From: Veillonella intestinalis
GTDB lineage: Bacteria > Bacillota > Negativicutes > Veillonellales > Veillonellaceae
Length of the DNA stretch: 64,000 bases
NCBI RefSeq assembly: GCF_943193155.1
Contig: NZ_CALPDB010000001.1
Location: 372,001-436,000 of the forward strand
Direction: 5' to 3'
Position 1 is the first letter of the stretch. Each line of letters starts with the position of its first letter. Position numbers and translations under genes: made by a program. Below, one piece after another: positions 27,704 through 35,723 of this stretch. The notes under the pieces are model-generated. The model had not been told where the DNA came from, did not search any database, and was given only the letters and a program-made list of their open reading frames with translations.

Positions 27704-27792
27704 TGGTGCCGAGGACCGGAATCGAACCGGTACGGTTGTCTCCAACCGACGGATTTTAAGTCCGTTGCGTCTGCCTGTTCCGCCACCCCGGC
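27704..27792 (-). tRNA. tRNA-Leu (anticodon TAA)
   Basis: Minus-strand sequence folds as a class II tRNA with a long variable arm. The anticodon loop reads CTTAAAA, giving TAA (reads UUA/UUG). The T-arm GGTTCGATTCC and an encoded CCA end are present; the discriminator base is A. Last of five tRNAs in the operon. Confidence 0.96.
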
Positions 27793-27808
27793 ATGGGTGG
27801 AATATATA

Positions 27809-27883
<75 letters not shown>

Positions 27884-27890
27884 AAAAAAG

Positions 27891-27965
27891 TGGAGCGGAA
27901 AACGAGATTCGAACTCGCGACCCCCGCCTTGGCAAGGCGGTGCTCTACCACTGAGCTATTTCCGC
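27891..27965 (-). tRNA. tRNA-Gly (anticodon GCC)
   Basis: Acceptor GCGGAAA pairs with TTTCCGC; the anticodon loop TTGCCAA gives GCC; T-arm GAGTTCGAATCTC and CCA end are encoded. Discriminator U. Confidence 0.97.
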
Positions 27966-27970
27966 ACACA

Positions 27971-28046
27971 TGGTGCCCCAGGACAGAATCGAACTGTCGA
28001 CACAAGGATTTTCAGTCCTTTGCTCTACCGACTGAGCTACCGGGGC
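27971..28046 (-). tRNA. tRNA-Phe (anticodon GAA)
   Basis: Acceptor GCCCCGG region pairs with CTGGGGC; the anticodon loop CTGAAAA gives GAA; T-arm CAGTTCGATTCTG and CCA end are encoded. Discriminator A. Confidence 0.97.
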
Positions 28047-28051
28047 AAACG

Positions 28052-28127
28052 TGGCGACCCCGATCAGATTTGAACTGACGATCTTCGCCGTGACAGGGCG
28101 ACATGTTAACCGCTACACCACGGGGCC
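28052..28127 (-). tRNA. tRNA-Asp (anticodon GTC)
   Basis: Acceptor GGCCCCG pairs with CGGGGTC (one G-U); the anticodon loop CTGTCAC gives GTC; T-arm CAGTTCAAATCTG and CCA end are encoded. First gene of the tRNA operon. Confidence 0.97.
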
Positions 28128-28144
28128 GTTTACGTTACTTTGTT

Positions 28145-28173
28145 ATTATAGGGGTTTCAGCAGTAAATGTCAA
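28145..28173 (-). promoter_or_regulatory. Consensus promoter of the tRNA operon
   Basis: Perfect TTGACA (28168-28173), 17-base spacer and perfect TATAAT (28145-28150) on the minus strand, 18 bases before tRNA-Asp. A full-consensus promoter is expected for stable RNA. An A/T-rich stretch upstream may act as an UP element. Confidence 0.92.
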
Positions 28174-28263
28174 GCAACTTTTTTAAAAGATTTTTAAGCT
28201 TCTTTTTCCTACTTACATAAGCCTTAACAACGAAAATAATTCTACCATTTTTCTAACCACTTT

Positions 28264-28312
28264 GTCTAGTGCAAATTTAAAATTTTATTTCAAATCTTTA
28301 ATTTGCACTAGT
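28264..28312. repeat. Perfect inverted repeat between livF and the tRNA promoter
   Basis: CTAGTGCAAATTTAAA and TTTAATTTGCACTAG form at least 12 perfectly paired bases with an A/T-only inner loop. It lies about 20 bases after the livF stop. No U-run follows the stem on the minus strand, so it is not a textbook terminator; it may protect the 3' end of the liv transcript or serve as a protein site. Confidence 0.6.
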
Positions 28313-28332
28313 CATCCACATTCTATTCCCTC

Positions 28333-29043
28333 TTATTCAGATTTTCCGCCCAAATAAGCATCCATTACTCTTGGATTATTAGCAATCTCTTGGGCAGTAC
28401 CATGAAGCACAATTTTACCTGTTTCTAATACATAAGCATAGTCAGAAATTTTTAAAGCTTGCCGTGCATTCTGTTCTACCAACAACACAGTAGTACCAGC
28501 CTCATTAATCTCTTTTATGGTTTTAAAAATATCATTAACTACTAAAGGTGCGAGTCCCATAGATGGTTCATCCAATAGCAATAACTTAGGCCGTGCCATT
28601 AGGGCTCGACCAATCGCCAGCATTTGCTGCTGTCCGCCCGACAAAGTGCCACCAAGCTGATAACTGCGTTCATCTAAAATAGGAAATCTTTGAAACACAG
28701 CTTTAATATCTTGCTCTATTTCCTTATCTTTGCGTGTATAAGCCCCCATTTCTAAGTTTTCATACACAGACATATCTTGCAATATTTGACGGCCTTCTGG
28801 AACTAAAGAAATCCCTTGTTTTACTATATCGTGAGTCTTCTTATAACAGATATTCACGCCATCAAAGGTAATAGCCCCTTCAGAAGGATTTAATAACCCC
28901 ATAATGGTACGCATCGTTGTAGATTTACCAGCCCCATTAGCACCAATAAGTGAAACAATAGAACCTTCAGGCACTTCAAAGCTAATATTCTTTATAGCGG
29001 TTATATTGCCATAACCAGCTACAACACCTTCTAACTTTAGCAT
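28333..29043 (-). CDS. livF: Branched-chain amino acid ABC transporter, ATP-binding protein LivF
   Basis: One of two ATPases driving uptake of leucine, isoleucine and valine. The Walker A GANGAGKST, signature LSGGQQQM and Walker B LLLLDEPSMGLAP are present in 236 residues, the length of LivF. Last gene of livKHMGF; AGGAGG precedes the ATG. Confidence 0.95.
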   Translation of the reverse strand: MLKLEGVVAGYGNITAIKNISFEVPEGSIVSLIGANGAGKSTTMRTIMGLLNPSEGAITFDGVNICYKKTHDIVKQGISLVPEGRQILQDMSVYENLEMGAYTRKDKEIEQDIKAVFQRFPILDERSYQLGGTLSGGQQQMLAIGRALMARPKLLLLDEPSMGLAPLVVNDIFKTIKEINEAGTTVLLVEQNARQALKISDYAYVLETGKIVLHGTAQEIANNPRVMDAYLGGKSE

Positions 29044-29044
29044 C

Positions 29045-29803
29045 TTATGCCTCCTTCCCTAAATACGCTTCAATAACTAATGGATTGGCTTGAATTTCAG
29101 CTGGCGTTCCTTCTGCAATTTTTTTACCAAAATTAAACACCACTAATCGATCACAAATATTCATCATTAATGACATATCATGTTCAATAACAATAACAGT
29201 AATTCCTAAATCGCGAATTTTACCAATCAATTGACGCAATAATTCCGTTTCACTATCATTCATACCCGCTGCAGGTTCATCCAACAAAATTAATTGCGGA
29301 TGTGTTGCTAAAGCCCTCGCTATTTCAAGTCTTCGCTGTTTGCCATAGGGCAAAGAAGTAGCCACTGTATTAGCATCTTCAGCTAAACCTACAAATTCAA
29401 GAAATTCATAGGCAATTCCACGACAGCGTTCTTCTTCAATGCGCTGCCGTTTAGTTCGTAAAAAACTACTTAAAAAGCCAGAACCCGTTCGACAATGCAT
29501 ACCAGTAAATACGGTGTCCAAAGCTGTCATATTGCCAAAAAGCCGAATGTTTTGAAAGGTGCGCGCAATCCCCATTTCTACCGTACGATGAGGCTTAATA
29601 CCAACAATGGATAAACCATCAAATACAATTTCACCGTCTGATACAGGAAATACACCAGTAATTAAATTAAATAAGGTTGTTTTACCGGCTCCATTAGGAC
29701 CAATTACACCATATACTTCACCTTGTTCAACACCAAAGGATATGCCTGTCAAAGCAGCAATACCGCCAAAGCGTTTACTTACGTCATTTAGTTCTAATAA
29801 CAT
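29045..29803 (-). CDS. livG: Branched-chain amino acid ABC transporter, ATP-binding protein LivG
   Basis: Second ATPase of the transporter. Walker A GPNGAGKTT, a short signature region SLPYGKQRRLEIARAL (LivG-type, YGKQRR in place of LSGGQ), and Walker B LILLDEPAAGMND identify LivG. The 252 residues include the typical insert after the Q-loop. Lies between livM and livF with a two-base gap to the latter. Confidence 0.95.
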   Translation of the reverse strand: MLLELNDVSKRFGGIAALTGISFGVEQGEVYGVIGPNGAGKTTLFNLITGVFPVSDGEIVFDGLSIVGIKPHRTVEMGIARTFQNIRLFGNMTALDTVFTGMHCRTGSGFLSSFLRTKRQRIEEERCRGIAYEFLEFVGLAEDANTVATSLPYGKQRRLEIARALATHPQLILLDEPAAGMNDSETELLRQLIGKIRDLGITVIVIEHDMSLMMNICDRLVVFNFGKKIAEGTPAEIQANPLVIEAYLGKEA

Positions 29804-29813
29804 GGCTATCCTC

Positions 29814-30839
29814 CTATCGTTTATGTTCTTTAGGCTGCTCTAAATGTTCAGCCCTCATACGTTGAAAACGTTCTGTTAAAACCTGCTGCTCACCAGTTGG
29901 TTGATAATCTTTAATCCAACCAAATTTTCTACCGATACGATCAACCACTTGTTCGGTAATCAAACCATCGGGGCGAACAGCCATAAGCACGACTAACAAA
30001 ATACCATAAATTACATCTCGGTAATCAGCCATAAAGCGTAATACTTCAGGTAATAAGGTTAAGACAAAAGAACCTAATAATGAACCCCACACTACATTTG
30101 AACCGCCAAAGACTGGATATAATAGTATTTGTACTACTTTGTGATAGCTAAAATCAGTAGGATTAATAAAGAATGTAATATGCGCGTACAAACCGCCACC
30201 AATACCAGCGATAAATGCGCCAATCATAAAGGCTGCCATTTTATAATACACTACATTAATCCCCATCAATTCGGCTGCATGAGCATCCGCCTTAATGGCG
30301 GCAAATGCACGACCAATTCGGCTGTTATTAATGCGTACACAGAAGAAAATTAATAAAGCGAGTAAAACAAGCAATATAATGACTAAACCAATATTGCCTA
30401 ATGTTTGTGCATCTAAATCGCCTATACCATCAAGTCCTATTTCATAAAAAAAGACAGTTATTTCTTGTGCAATTGATGGAATACCTGATAAGCCCAAAGC
30501 ACCATTAGTAATTTCTAAATTAAGGAAAATAACGCGTACTACTTCACCAAACCCTAATGTGGCAATCGCTAAATATAAACCCTGTAAACGTGTAGTTGGT
30601 AAGCCAATAACGAAGGCTACTAACATGGCACATAGGCCTCCAATTAAAATAGCCAAACTAATCGGTAAAGATAGCTTTAATGTTAACAATGCCGCTACAT
30701 AAGCTCCTACACTCATAAAACCTGCTGCGCCAAGACTAAGCTGTCCGGTAGCCAATGTAATATAAATTGAAATGCCCATAATAGCATTTATAATCATAAA
30801 CATAAAAATTTGTAGATAATAGGGATTAAAAATATCCAT
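29814..30839 (-). CDS. livM: Branched-chain amino acid ABC transporter, permease LivM
   Basis: Membrane channel subunit with about eight to ten hydrophobic helices across 341 residues. The family stretches SLGAAGFMSVGAYVAALL and RIGRAFAAIKADAHAAELMG (the cytoplasmic coupling loop) are clear. The C-terminal tail of about 40 residues is hydrophilic and charged. Its start overlaps the livH stop by one base. Confidence 0.95.
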   Translation of the reverse strand: MDIFNPYYLQIFMFMIINAIMGISIYITLATGQLSLGAAGFMSVGAYVAALLTLKLSLPISLAILIGGLCAMLVAFVIGLPTTRLQGLYLAIATLGFGEVVRVIFLNLEITNGALGLSGIPSIAQEITVFFYEIGLDGIGDLDAQTLGNIGLVIILLVLLALLIFFCVRINNSRIGRAFAAIKADAHAAELMGINVVYYKMAAFMIGAFIAGIGGGLYAHITFFINPTDFSYHKVVQILLYPVFGGSNVVWGSLLGSFVLTLLPEVLRFMADYRDVIYGILLVVLMAVRPDGLITEQVVDRIGRKFGWIKDYQPTGEQQVLTERFQRMRAEHLEQPKEHKR

Positions 30840-31720
30840 TATGGTCGACCCCCTTTATCTTTAGCGCCAAAAAGCCCTTGTGGACGCCAGAATAATAATA
30901 CAATAATAAGACCAAATGCGACTGCATCTCGATACGATGAATCACCATAAGCAACTGTTAATACTTCAGCAAGGCCTAAAATAAAGCCCCCTGCCATAGC
31001 CCCTGGTATATTTCCTAAGCCACCTAAAATCAGTACAGCTAGACCTTTAAAGCCAATAACGACACCCATCATAGGTTCAATCGCATCAAAGGTAAGACCT
31101 ACTAATACCCCTGCGGCAGCGCCTAACGCAGAGGCTACCATAACCGTTAAGGAAATAATAAAATTAGTATTTACACCTAATAAAGAAGCTGTTTCCGTGC
31201 TTAAAGACGTGGCACGAATTGCTTTACCAATTTTAGTGCGTTTTAACCAAATATTTAAGGCCACCATCAATAAAATCGCCGTTCCTAAACTAATGATTTG
31301 AACCGTAGAAATTTTAAATAATTGAAAATCAATAACACTACCAGTAAATTCTGTAGGGAAAGAACGTGTCTGTGGACCCCAGATTAGTAAGGCCATACTT
31401 TCTAAAAAAATAGACACCCCTATAGTGCTAATAAGAGGTGCCAAATGAGATACTTTTTTGCGTCGTAAAGGTCGTAAAGCACATACTTCGAGTATATACC
31501 CTAAAACAGCACCGCCAAGCATAGCACCAAGAATAGCGACAAAAATATTAACATGAAATTCAGTTACCAGTAAAAGTCCAATAAAAGCTCCGAGCATAAA
31601 AATGCCACCATGAGCCATATTAATAATATTTAAAACCCCAAAAACTAGGGTTAAACCCAACGCTATAACCGCATATGAGCTGCCGAGGGTCAAGCCATTG
31701 ATTAATTGTTGTATAAGCAC
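30839..31720 (-). CDS. livH: Branched-chain amino acid ABC transporter, permease LivH
   Basis: Partner permease of LivM: 293 residues, mostly hydrophobic helices, with NIINMAHGGIFMLGAF near the N-terminus and the coupling loop KIGKAIRATSLSTETASLLG. Translation begins with GTG (31718-31720) behind AAGGAGCG. It follows livK after a 107-base gap holding a stable hairpin. Confidence 0.95.
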   Translation of the reverse strand: MLIQQLINGLTLGSSYAVIALGLTLVFGVLNIINMAHGGIFMLGAFIGLLLVTEFHVNIFVAILGAMLGGAVLGYILEVCALRPLRRKKVSHLAPLISTIGVSIFLESMALLIWGPQTRSFPTEFTGSVIDFQLFKISTVQIISLGTAILLMVALNIWLKRTKIGKAIRATSLSTETASLLGVNTNFIISLTVMVASALGAAAGVLVGLTFDAIEPMMGVVIGFKGLAVLILGGLGNIPGAMAGGFILGLAEVLTVAYGDSSYRDAVAFGLIIVLLFWRPQGLFGAKDKGGRP

Positions 31721-31770
31721 TCTCTTTCGCTCCTTTTTCTCAATTCCTATACATCTATAATAGGTAGAAT

Positions 31771-31804
31771 AGGTAGCGGTGAACTAGAATCGTTCACCGC
31801 ACCT
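31771..31804 (-). promoter_or_regulatory. Intercistronic hairpin between livK and livH
   Basis: GCGGTGAAC pairs with GTTCACCGC, extended by AGGT/ACCT across a one-base bulge. No U-run follows. Such hairpins often protect the upstream mRNA or partly end transcription, giving more binding protein than permease; that role here is inferred from position. Confidence 0.6.
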
Positions 31805-31827
31805 ACAAGATTTAAATTTTAAAAATT

Positions 31828-33012
31828 CTACTTACCTTTAAGGGCATCATATTGACCATTTACAACTTCCAATACTTGCACTTCCATTTTTGGATTGCGT
31901 TTTTCATCAAATACAAATTTACCAGTTACACCAATGAAATCTTTAAGATTGGCTAATGCATTTCTAAACTTTTCACGATCCGTAGTGCTACCAGAATCTT
32001 TTAATGCTTTTTCTACCATGTACATACCATCATAAGCTTGGGCTGCAAATTGATCTGGTTCCGTACCATATTTAGCTTTATAAGCGGCTCTAAAGTCACG
32101 AACTTTTTGATCATCTTTATTAGGGAACCAAGGTGTACCTACAATAGCCCCATCCGCAGCAGCGCCAGCACCTTTAATAAATACCGGTGTATTGAAGCCA
32201 TTAGAACCAATAACTTTTTGAGTCATACCCATTTCGCGCATTTTTTTAACAATTAAAATCCCTTCTTGGTACAAAGAAGCTACGATGACAATATCTGGAT
32301 TAGCTCGCTGAATTTTAGTTAATTGAGCTGAAAAATCTGTATCTTTATCTGCAAATGTTTCAGAATCGACAACTTGTACCCCTAAGGATTGTAAAGTCGC
32401 TTCTGCTGTCTTATTAACAGATACCATTTGGTCATTATTATTAGAATACATAATAGCAGCTGTTTTAAAACCAAGTTTTTCATGAGACTGTTTAATTGCT
32501 TCTGCTACAGCAATTGATTCAGGCACAGCATTTCTAAATGCATAATCGCCAATTTCTGTAATCCCTTCGGCTGTAGAAGTTGTAGTAAATACTACGGTTT
32601 TATTTTTATTGGCAATAGGTCCTGCCGCAAACATGTCACCAGATAGCATAGGACCAACAACGGCCACTACATTATCCTTATGAATTACTTTGTTCATAGC
32701 ATTAATTGCTTCATTCTTATCACCTTTTGTATCTTCCACTTGAAGTTTAATTTTAATGCTATTAGCATCTTTATTAATTTCTTCAACGGCTAACTCTGCC
32801 CCATTTTTTACAGATTCACCATAAGCAGCAGCCCCACCAGAAGTAACCGTCAGCAAAGCTACTTTTGCTTCATCACTACTACCAGAACCTCCGCTAGAGC
32901 TACCACAGCCAGCTACCCCAATTGCTAAGGCTGTCACTAAAGAAAGACCAATCATATTGCGCATCATACGCTTACTCATCCGCCCCATTTGTTTCATACC
33001 CATCATTTTCAT
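31828..33012 (-). CDS. livK: Branched-chain amino acid ABC transporter, substrate-binding lipoprotein LivK
   Basis: Periplasmic (here lipid-anchored) receptor of the transporter. The start MKMMGMKQMGRMSKR is at 33010-33012, behind GAGAGGA; the open frame further upstream belongs to the leader. A hydrophobic signal segment ends in the lipobox VAGC, with the lipid-bearing Cys near residue 36, followed by a Gly/Ser linker. The rest is a type I periplasmic binding fold (VALLTVTSGGAAAYGESVKNGAE onward). First gene of the liv operon, controlled by the T-box leader at 33135-33496. Confidence 0.95.
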   Translation of the reverse strand: MKMMGMKQMGRMSKRMMRNMIGLSLVTALAIGVAGCGSSSGGSGSSDEAKVALLTVTSGGAAAYGESVKNGAELAVEEINKDANSIKIKLQVEDTKGDKNEAINAMNKVIHKDNVVAVVGPMLSGDMFAAGPIANKNKTVVFTTTSTAEGITEIGDYAFRNAVPESIAVAEAIKQSHEKLGFKTAAIMYSNNNDQMVSVNKTAEATLQSLGVQVVDSETFADKDTDFSAQLTKIQRANPDIVIVASLYQEGILIVKKMREMGMTQKVIGSNGFNTPVFIKGAGAAADGAIVGTPWFPNKDDQKVRDFRAAYKAKYGTEPDQFAAQAYDGMYMVEKALKDSGSTTDREKFRNALANLKDFIGVTGKFVFDEKRNPKMEVQVLEVVNGQYDALKGK

Positions 33013-33097
33013 ACATCTCGTCCTCTCTCGCAAAACTATAACATTATAAATTAACAACTCATAACACAACACAGATATACAATGTAGAAAGACAATA

Positions 33098-33142
33098 TTT
33101 AGTAAAAAAATATAGCCCCATTCTATTAAAACTTTTACTAAA
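33098..33142 (-). promoter_or_regulatory. Third hairpin in the livK leader
   Basis: TTTAGTAAAA (33098-33107) is the reverse complement of TTTTACTAAA (33133-33142), a 10-base stem with a 25-base loop. It overlaps the U-run of the second T-box terminator, so it could compete with release there. Function is speculative. Confidence 0.4.
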
Positions 33143-33240
33143 AAACGCTCCTACTTGCTAGTTGCAAATAGGGGCGTGAAAACGCGGTACCACCCTACAT
33201 TATACTTTAGTAACCAAAAATATAACTATTGAAGTTGGTT
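33135..33240 (-). promoter_or_regulatory. Second T-box antiterminator/terminator module in the livK leader (no Stem I)
   Basis: Contains a second T-box sequence AGGGTGGTACCGCG (33183-33196) and a following terminator (33140-33177: ACGCCCCTATTTGC against GCAAGTAGGAGCGT, then a T-run). A 26-base stretch here (33183-33208) is identical to that of the first module (33308-33333). Only about 55 bases separate it from the first terminator, too few for a Stem I, though AACCAA...TTGGTT may form a small Stem III-like helix. Confidence 0.85.
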
Positions 33241-33262
33241 TATGTAACTTGTACTCATAGAG

Positions 33263-33496
33263 AAAAAAATCGCCCCCATTCACAATTGTGAATAGGGGCG
33301 TTAAATACGCGGTACCACCCTACATTATACTTTGGTTATCACCCATAACGTGGGCTAGACGTCTTTTACTACCTGTCGCAAAAGAAACTCTCGAGTGAGT
33401 ATTTCATATCCGTGTGTATTGGCTCACACCAACCGCCAATTCTCTGTATCAGTGACGCATATCTTTATCTCGGTCATCGTTTGTATCTATGTTATG
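33263..33496 (-). promoter_or_regulatory. T-box leader of livKHMGF, probable tRNA-Leu sensor
   Basis: The minus strand carries a Stem I (about 33365-33480), the T-box AGGGTGGTACCGCG (33308-33321) and an excellent terminator (33263-33300; CGCCCC(T)ATTCACAATTGTGAAT(G)GGGGCG then seven Ts). In the Stem I specifier loop, GAAATACTCA follows the usual GAA...NNN-A pattern with CTC (Leu) as the specifier. The variable base of the antiterminator bulge (TGGT) matches discriminator A, as in tRNA-Leu. Uncharged tRNA-Leu should thus turn on the transporter. The specifier assignment is inferred from pattern, not a fold calculation. Confidence 0.88.
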
Positions 33497-33502
33497 AACG
33501 TT

Positions 33503-33531
33503 ATTATGCCTCATATAGACATTTTTGTCAA
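33503..33531 (-). promoter_or_regulatory. livK promoter
   Basis: TTGACA (33526-33531), 17-base spacer, CATAAT (33503-33508) on the minus strand, directly before the T-box Stem I and 43 bases after the end of the MBL hydrolase gene. Confidence 0.85.
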
Positions 33532-33573
33532 CAGGTATTATACATTTTTCTTTATATCAAAAACACATATAAC

Positions 33574-34173
33574 CTATGCTTTTAAGTAGGGATTATGAAT
33601 TAGCTCTATTTCTAAGGTTGTATCCTCTGCATGACCGGGATGAATAATCAACTTTGGATCCCAACCCATAATTCGTTGCAAAGACTTAGCTAACACCTGA
33701 GCATCCCCATTATAGTTATTCGTAGCACCTACAGAATTTTTAAATAGTGTGTCGCCTGTAAAAATATGATTCTCCCATTGAATAACTACACTGCCCTTAC
33801 TATGACCTGGCGTTTCAAAAATAGATAGTTCAAATGGTCCTATTTCTAATTTCCCTTCTGAAAGTGGTATATAAGGCGATTGACATAATCCCTTATACGC
33901 CGATGGCATGCGACGCTTTGTGTGCAATAATTCGTCATCTCCTGGATGCATATATACTGGTACTGGCTTTACTTGTCGTACCCCATCAACAGCACATATA
34001 TGATCACAATGGCCATGAGTTAGTACAATAGCCAATAACTCATCATTACCAACCATGTCCAATACTTTGGGTGCATGAAACCCTGGATCAATAACTATAG
34101 CCTGCCCCGCCTCTTTTAACACATAACAATTCGCCTTATACAGACCTAATGGTTGTTTTACTATTTGTGTCAT
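33574..34173 (-). CDS. MBL-fold metallo-hydrolase (glyoxalase II-like)
   Basis: The metallo-beta-lactamase signature THGHCDH is present, with further metal-binding His/Asp in the segments TPGHSKGS, FTGDTLF and HPGHAED, the pattern of the YcbL/glyoxalase II group. I set the start at the ATG at 34171-34173 (MTQIVKQPLG) behind AAAGGAGC, giving 199 residues; the open frame extends further upstream into trkH. The substrate is unknown. Last gene of the long obg-trkH operon. Confidence 0.88.
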   Translation of the reverse strand: MTQIVKQPLGLYKANCYVLKEAGQAIVIDPGFHAPKVLDMVGNDELLAIVLTHGHCDHICAVDGVRQVKPVPVYMHPGDDELLHTKRRMPSAYKGLCQSPYIPLSEGKLEIGPFELSIFETPGHSKGSVVIQWENHIFTGDTLFKNSVGATNNYNGDAQVLAKSLQRIMGWDPKLIIHPGHAEDTTLEIELIHNPYLKA

Positions 34174-34202
34174 CAAGAAGCTCCTTTCTATGATAGTAAA
34201 AA

Positions 34203-35711
34203 TTATAAACGGCGATGAGTCCCTGTAGGTTGCCATACTTTATAACTACGTTTACGACGTTTTAAGAAATATCCCTGCCAAAAATCAGGATGCAATAATA
34301 CTAATAAAGTAAATAACTCCAAACGACCTAATAACATATCTACAATACAAATGACTTTAGCTATAGGATGCAATATAGTAAAGGAGCCTTCTGGTCCTAA
34401 TGCACCAAAAGCAAGCCCTACATTGCCTAAAATGCCCGCTACACATTGTAAAGACTCACCAAAACTAAGTCCTGTAGCCGAAATACCTAAGGCGGAAATA
34501 GCAAATACTGTCATATATAAGAAAAAGAACTCCTGAGTCATTTGCACCCATTTTTGTGGCATCCGCTTGCCATTAATGGTAATGGATTGCACAATATCTG
34601 GATGAATCGCTTTACGTAAATAGATAATCACACTTTTTATTAAAATAATAATTCGAATAATTTTAATACCACCCGTTGTAGATCCACTACAACCACCAAA
34701 AAAGGTCGCTGTAAATAACATCATTTGTGCTAATGGTGGCCAAATATCATAATTACCTAAAGCCAAGCCAGAACCTGTCTGCATAGATACAAGCATAAAG
34801 GAAGCATTATTAATCGCGTCATTAATACTTTGACCACCAGCGAAAAATAAAGCTAAGGTGACAATAAAAATACCAATTCCTAAAATAAGTAAATACATAC
34901 GATACTCAAAATCTTGCCATACTGCTTTCAATCCCCGTTGAAAAACAGCATAATATACCGTAAAATTACCACCTGCTAAAATCATAAAAAACATCAATAA
35001 ACCTCTGATAATTCCATTTTCAGCATAAATCTCTGCCACCCCTGTATTCGGAGTATATCCACCGGTAGCAATAGTAGTAAAAGTCATATTTACAGCATCA
35101 AAATAACTCATACCAGCCAAACAAAGCGATATAAAGCAAACAGCGGTAAATAATAGATAAATAGTCCATAACTTAAAAGCCATAGAACGAATTCGCGGTA
35201 ATACAACGCCCGGTCTTGGAACGGAGGCTTCTGCATTAAACAAATGAGCCGAGTCAGCTCCTAAATTCTTTAGAAATGCAAGGACTAAAACCACAATCCC
35301 CATGCCGCCTAACCAGTGTGTCAAACTGCGCCAAAGAACGTAACTTGGTGGCAAACTGTCGATATCAGAAACTACGGAAGCACCTGTAGCAGTAATACCT
35401 GATACAGATTCAAATAAGGCATCAACAAAGTTAGGCAAAATCCCACCAAAATAAAAAGGCAAGGCTGCAAAAAAAGAAACAAATATCCAAATAGAACTTA
35501 CAGTTAGAAAGCCATCTCTCAAGCTGTAAGTTGAACTGGACTCACCATAACGATAAAGTAGTCCCCCCGTAATAGCGGCCAACACAGAGCTTATCAAGAA
35601 AGATGCATAAATTTCTTCAAATACCAAGCCATAGCAGAATGGCACAAGCATAATGGCGGCTACAACTAGAATTAGTTGCCCCACTAAGTGCATTACAATT
35701 TGTATACGCAT
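34203..35711 (-). CDS. trkH: Trk potassium uptake system, membrane subunit TrkH
   Basis: Potassium-translocating channel subunit of 502 residues. The four half-pore signatures are visible: TGATGASV, TIATGGYTPNTG, MQTGSGLALG and LGNVGLAFGALG, each with the filter Gly. Hydrophobic helices fill the sequence between. It follows trkA by 12 bases; TrkA gates it with NAD(H) or nucleotides. Confidence 0.96.
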   Translation of the reverse strand: MRIQIVMHLVGQLILVVAAIMLVPFCYGLVFEEIYASFLISSVLAAITGGLLYRYGESSSTYSLRDGFLTVSSIWIFVSFFAALPFYFGGILPNFVDALFESVSGITATGASVVSDIDSLPPSYVLWRSLTHWLGGMGIVVLVLAFLKNLGADSAHLFNAEASVPRPGVVLPRIRSMAFKLWTIYLLFTAVCFISLCLAGMSYFDAVNMTFTTIATGGYTPNTGVAEIYAENGIIRGLLMFFMILAGGNFTVYYAVFQRGLKAVWQDFEYRMYLLILGIGIFIVTLALFFAGGQSINDAINNASFMLVSMQTGSGLALGNYDIWPPLAQMMLFTATFFGGCSGSTTGGIKIIRIIILIKSVIIYLRKAIHPDIVQSITINGKRMPQKWVQMTQEFFFLYMTVFAISALGISATGLSFGESLQCVAGILGNVGLAFGALGPEGSFTILHPIAKVICIVDMLLGRLELFTLLVLLHPDFWQGYFLKRRKRSYKVWQPTGTHRRL

Positions 35712-35723
35712 ATAGCACCTCTA

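Noticed and set aside
33098-33142. Hairpin taken at first as a third terminator of the livK leader
   Set aside because: Its stem is A/T only and no clean U-run follows, so it is listed as a hairpin of unknown role instead.
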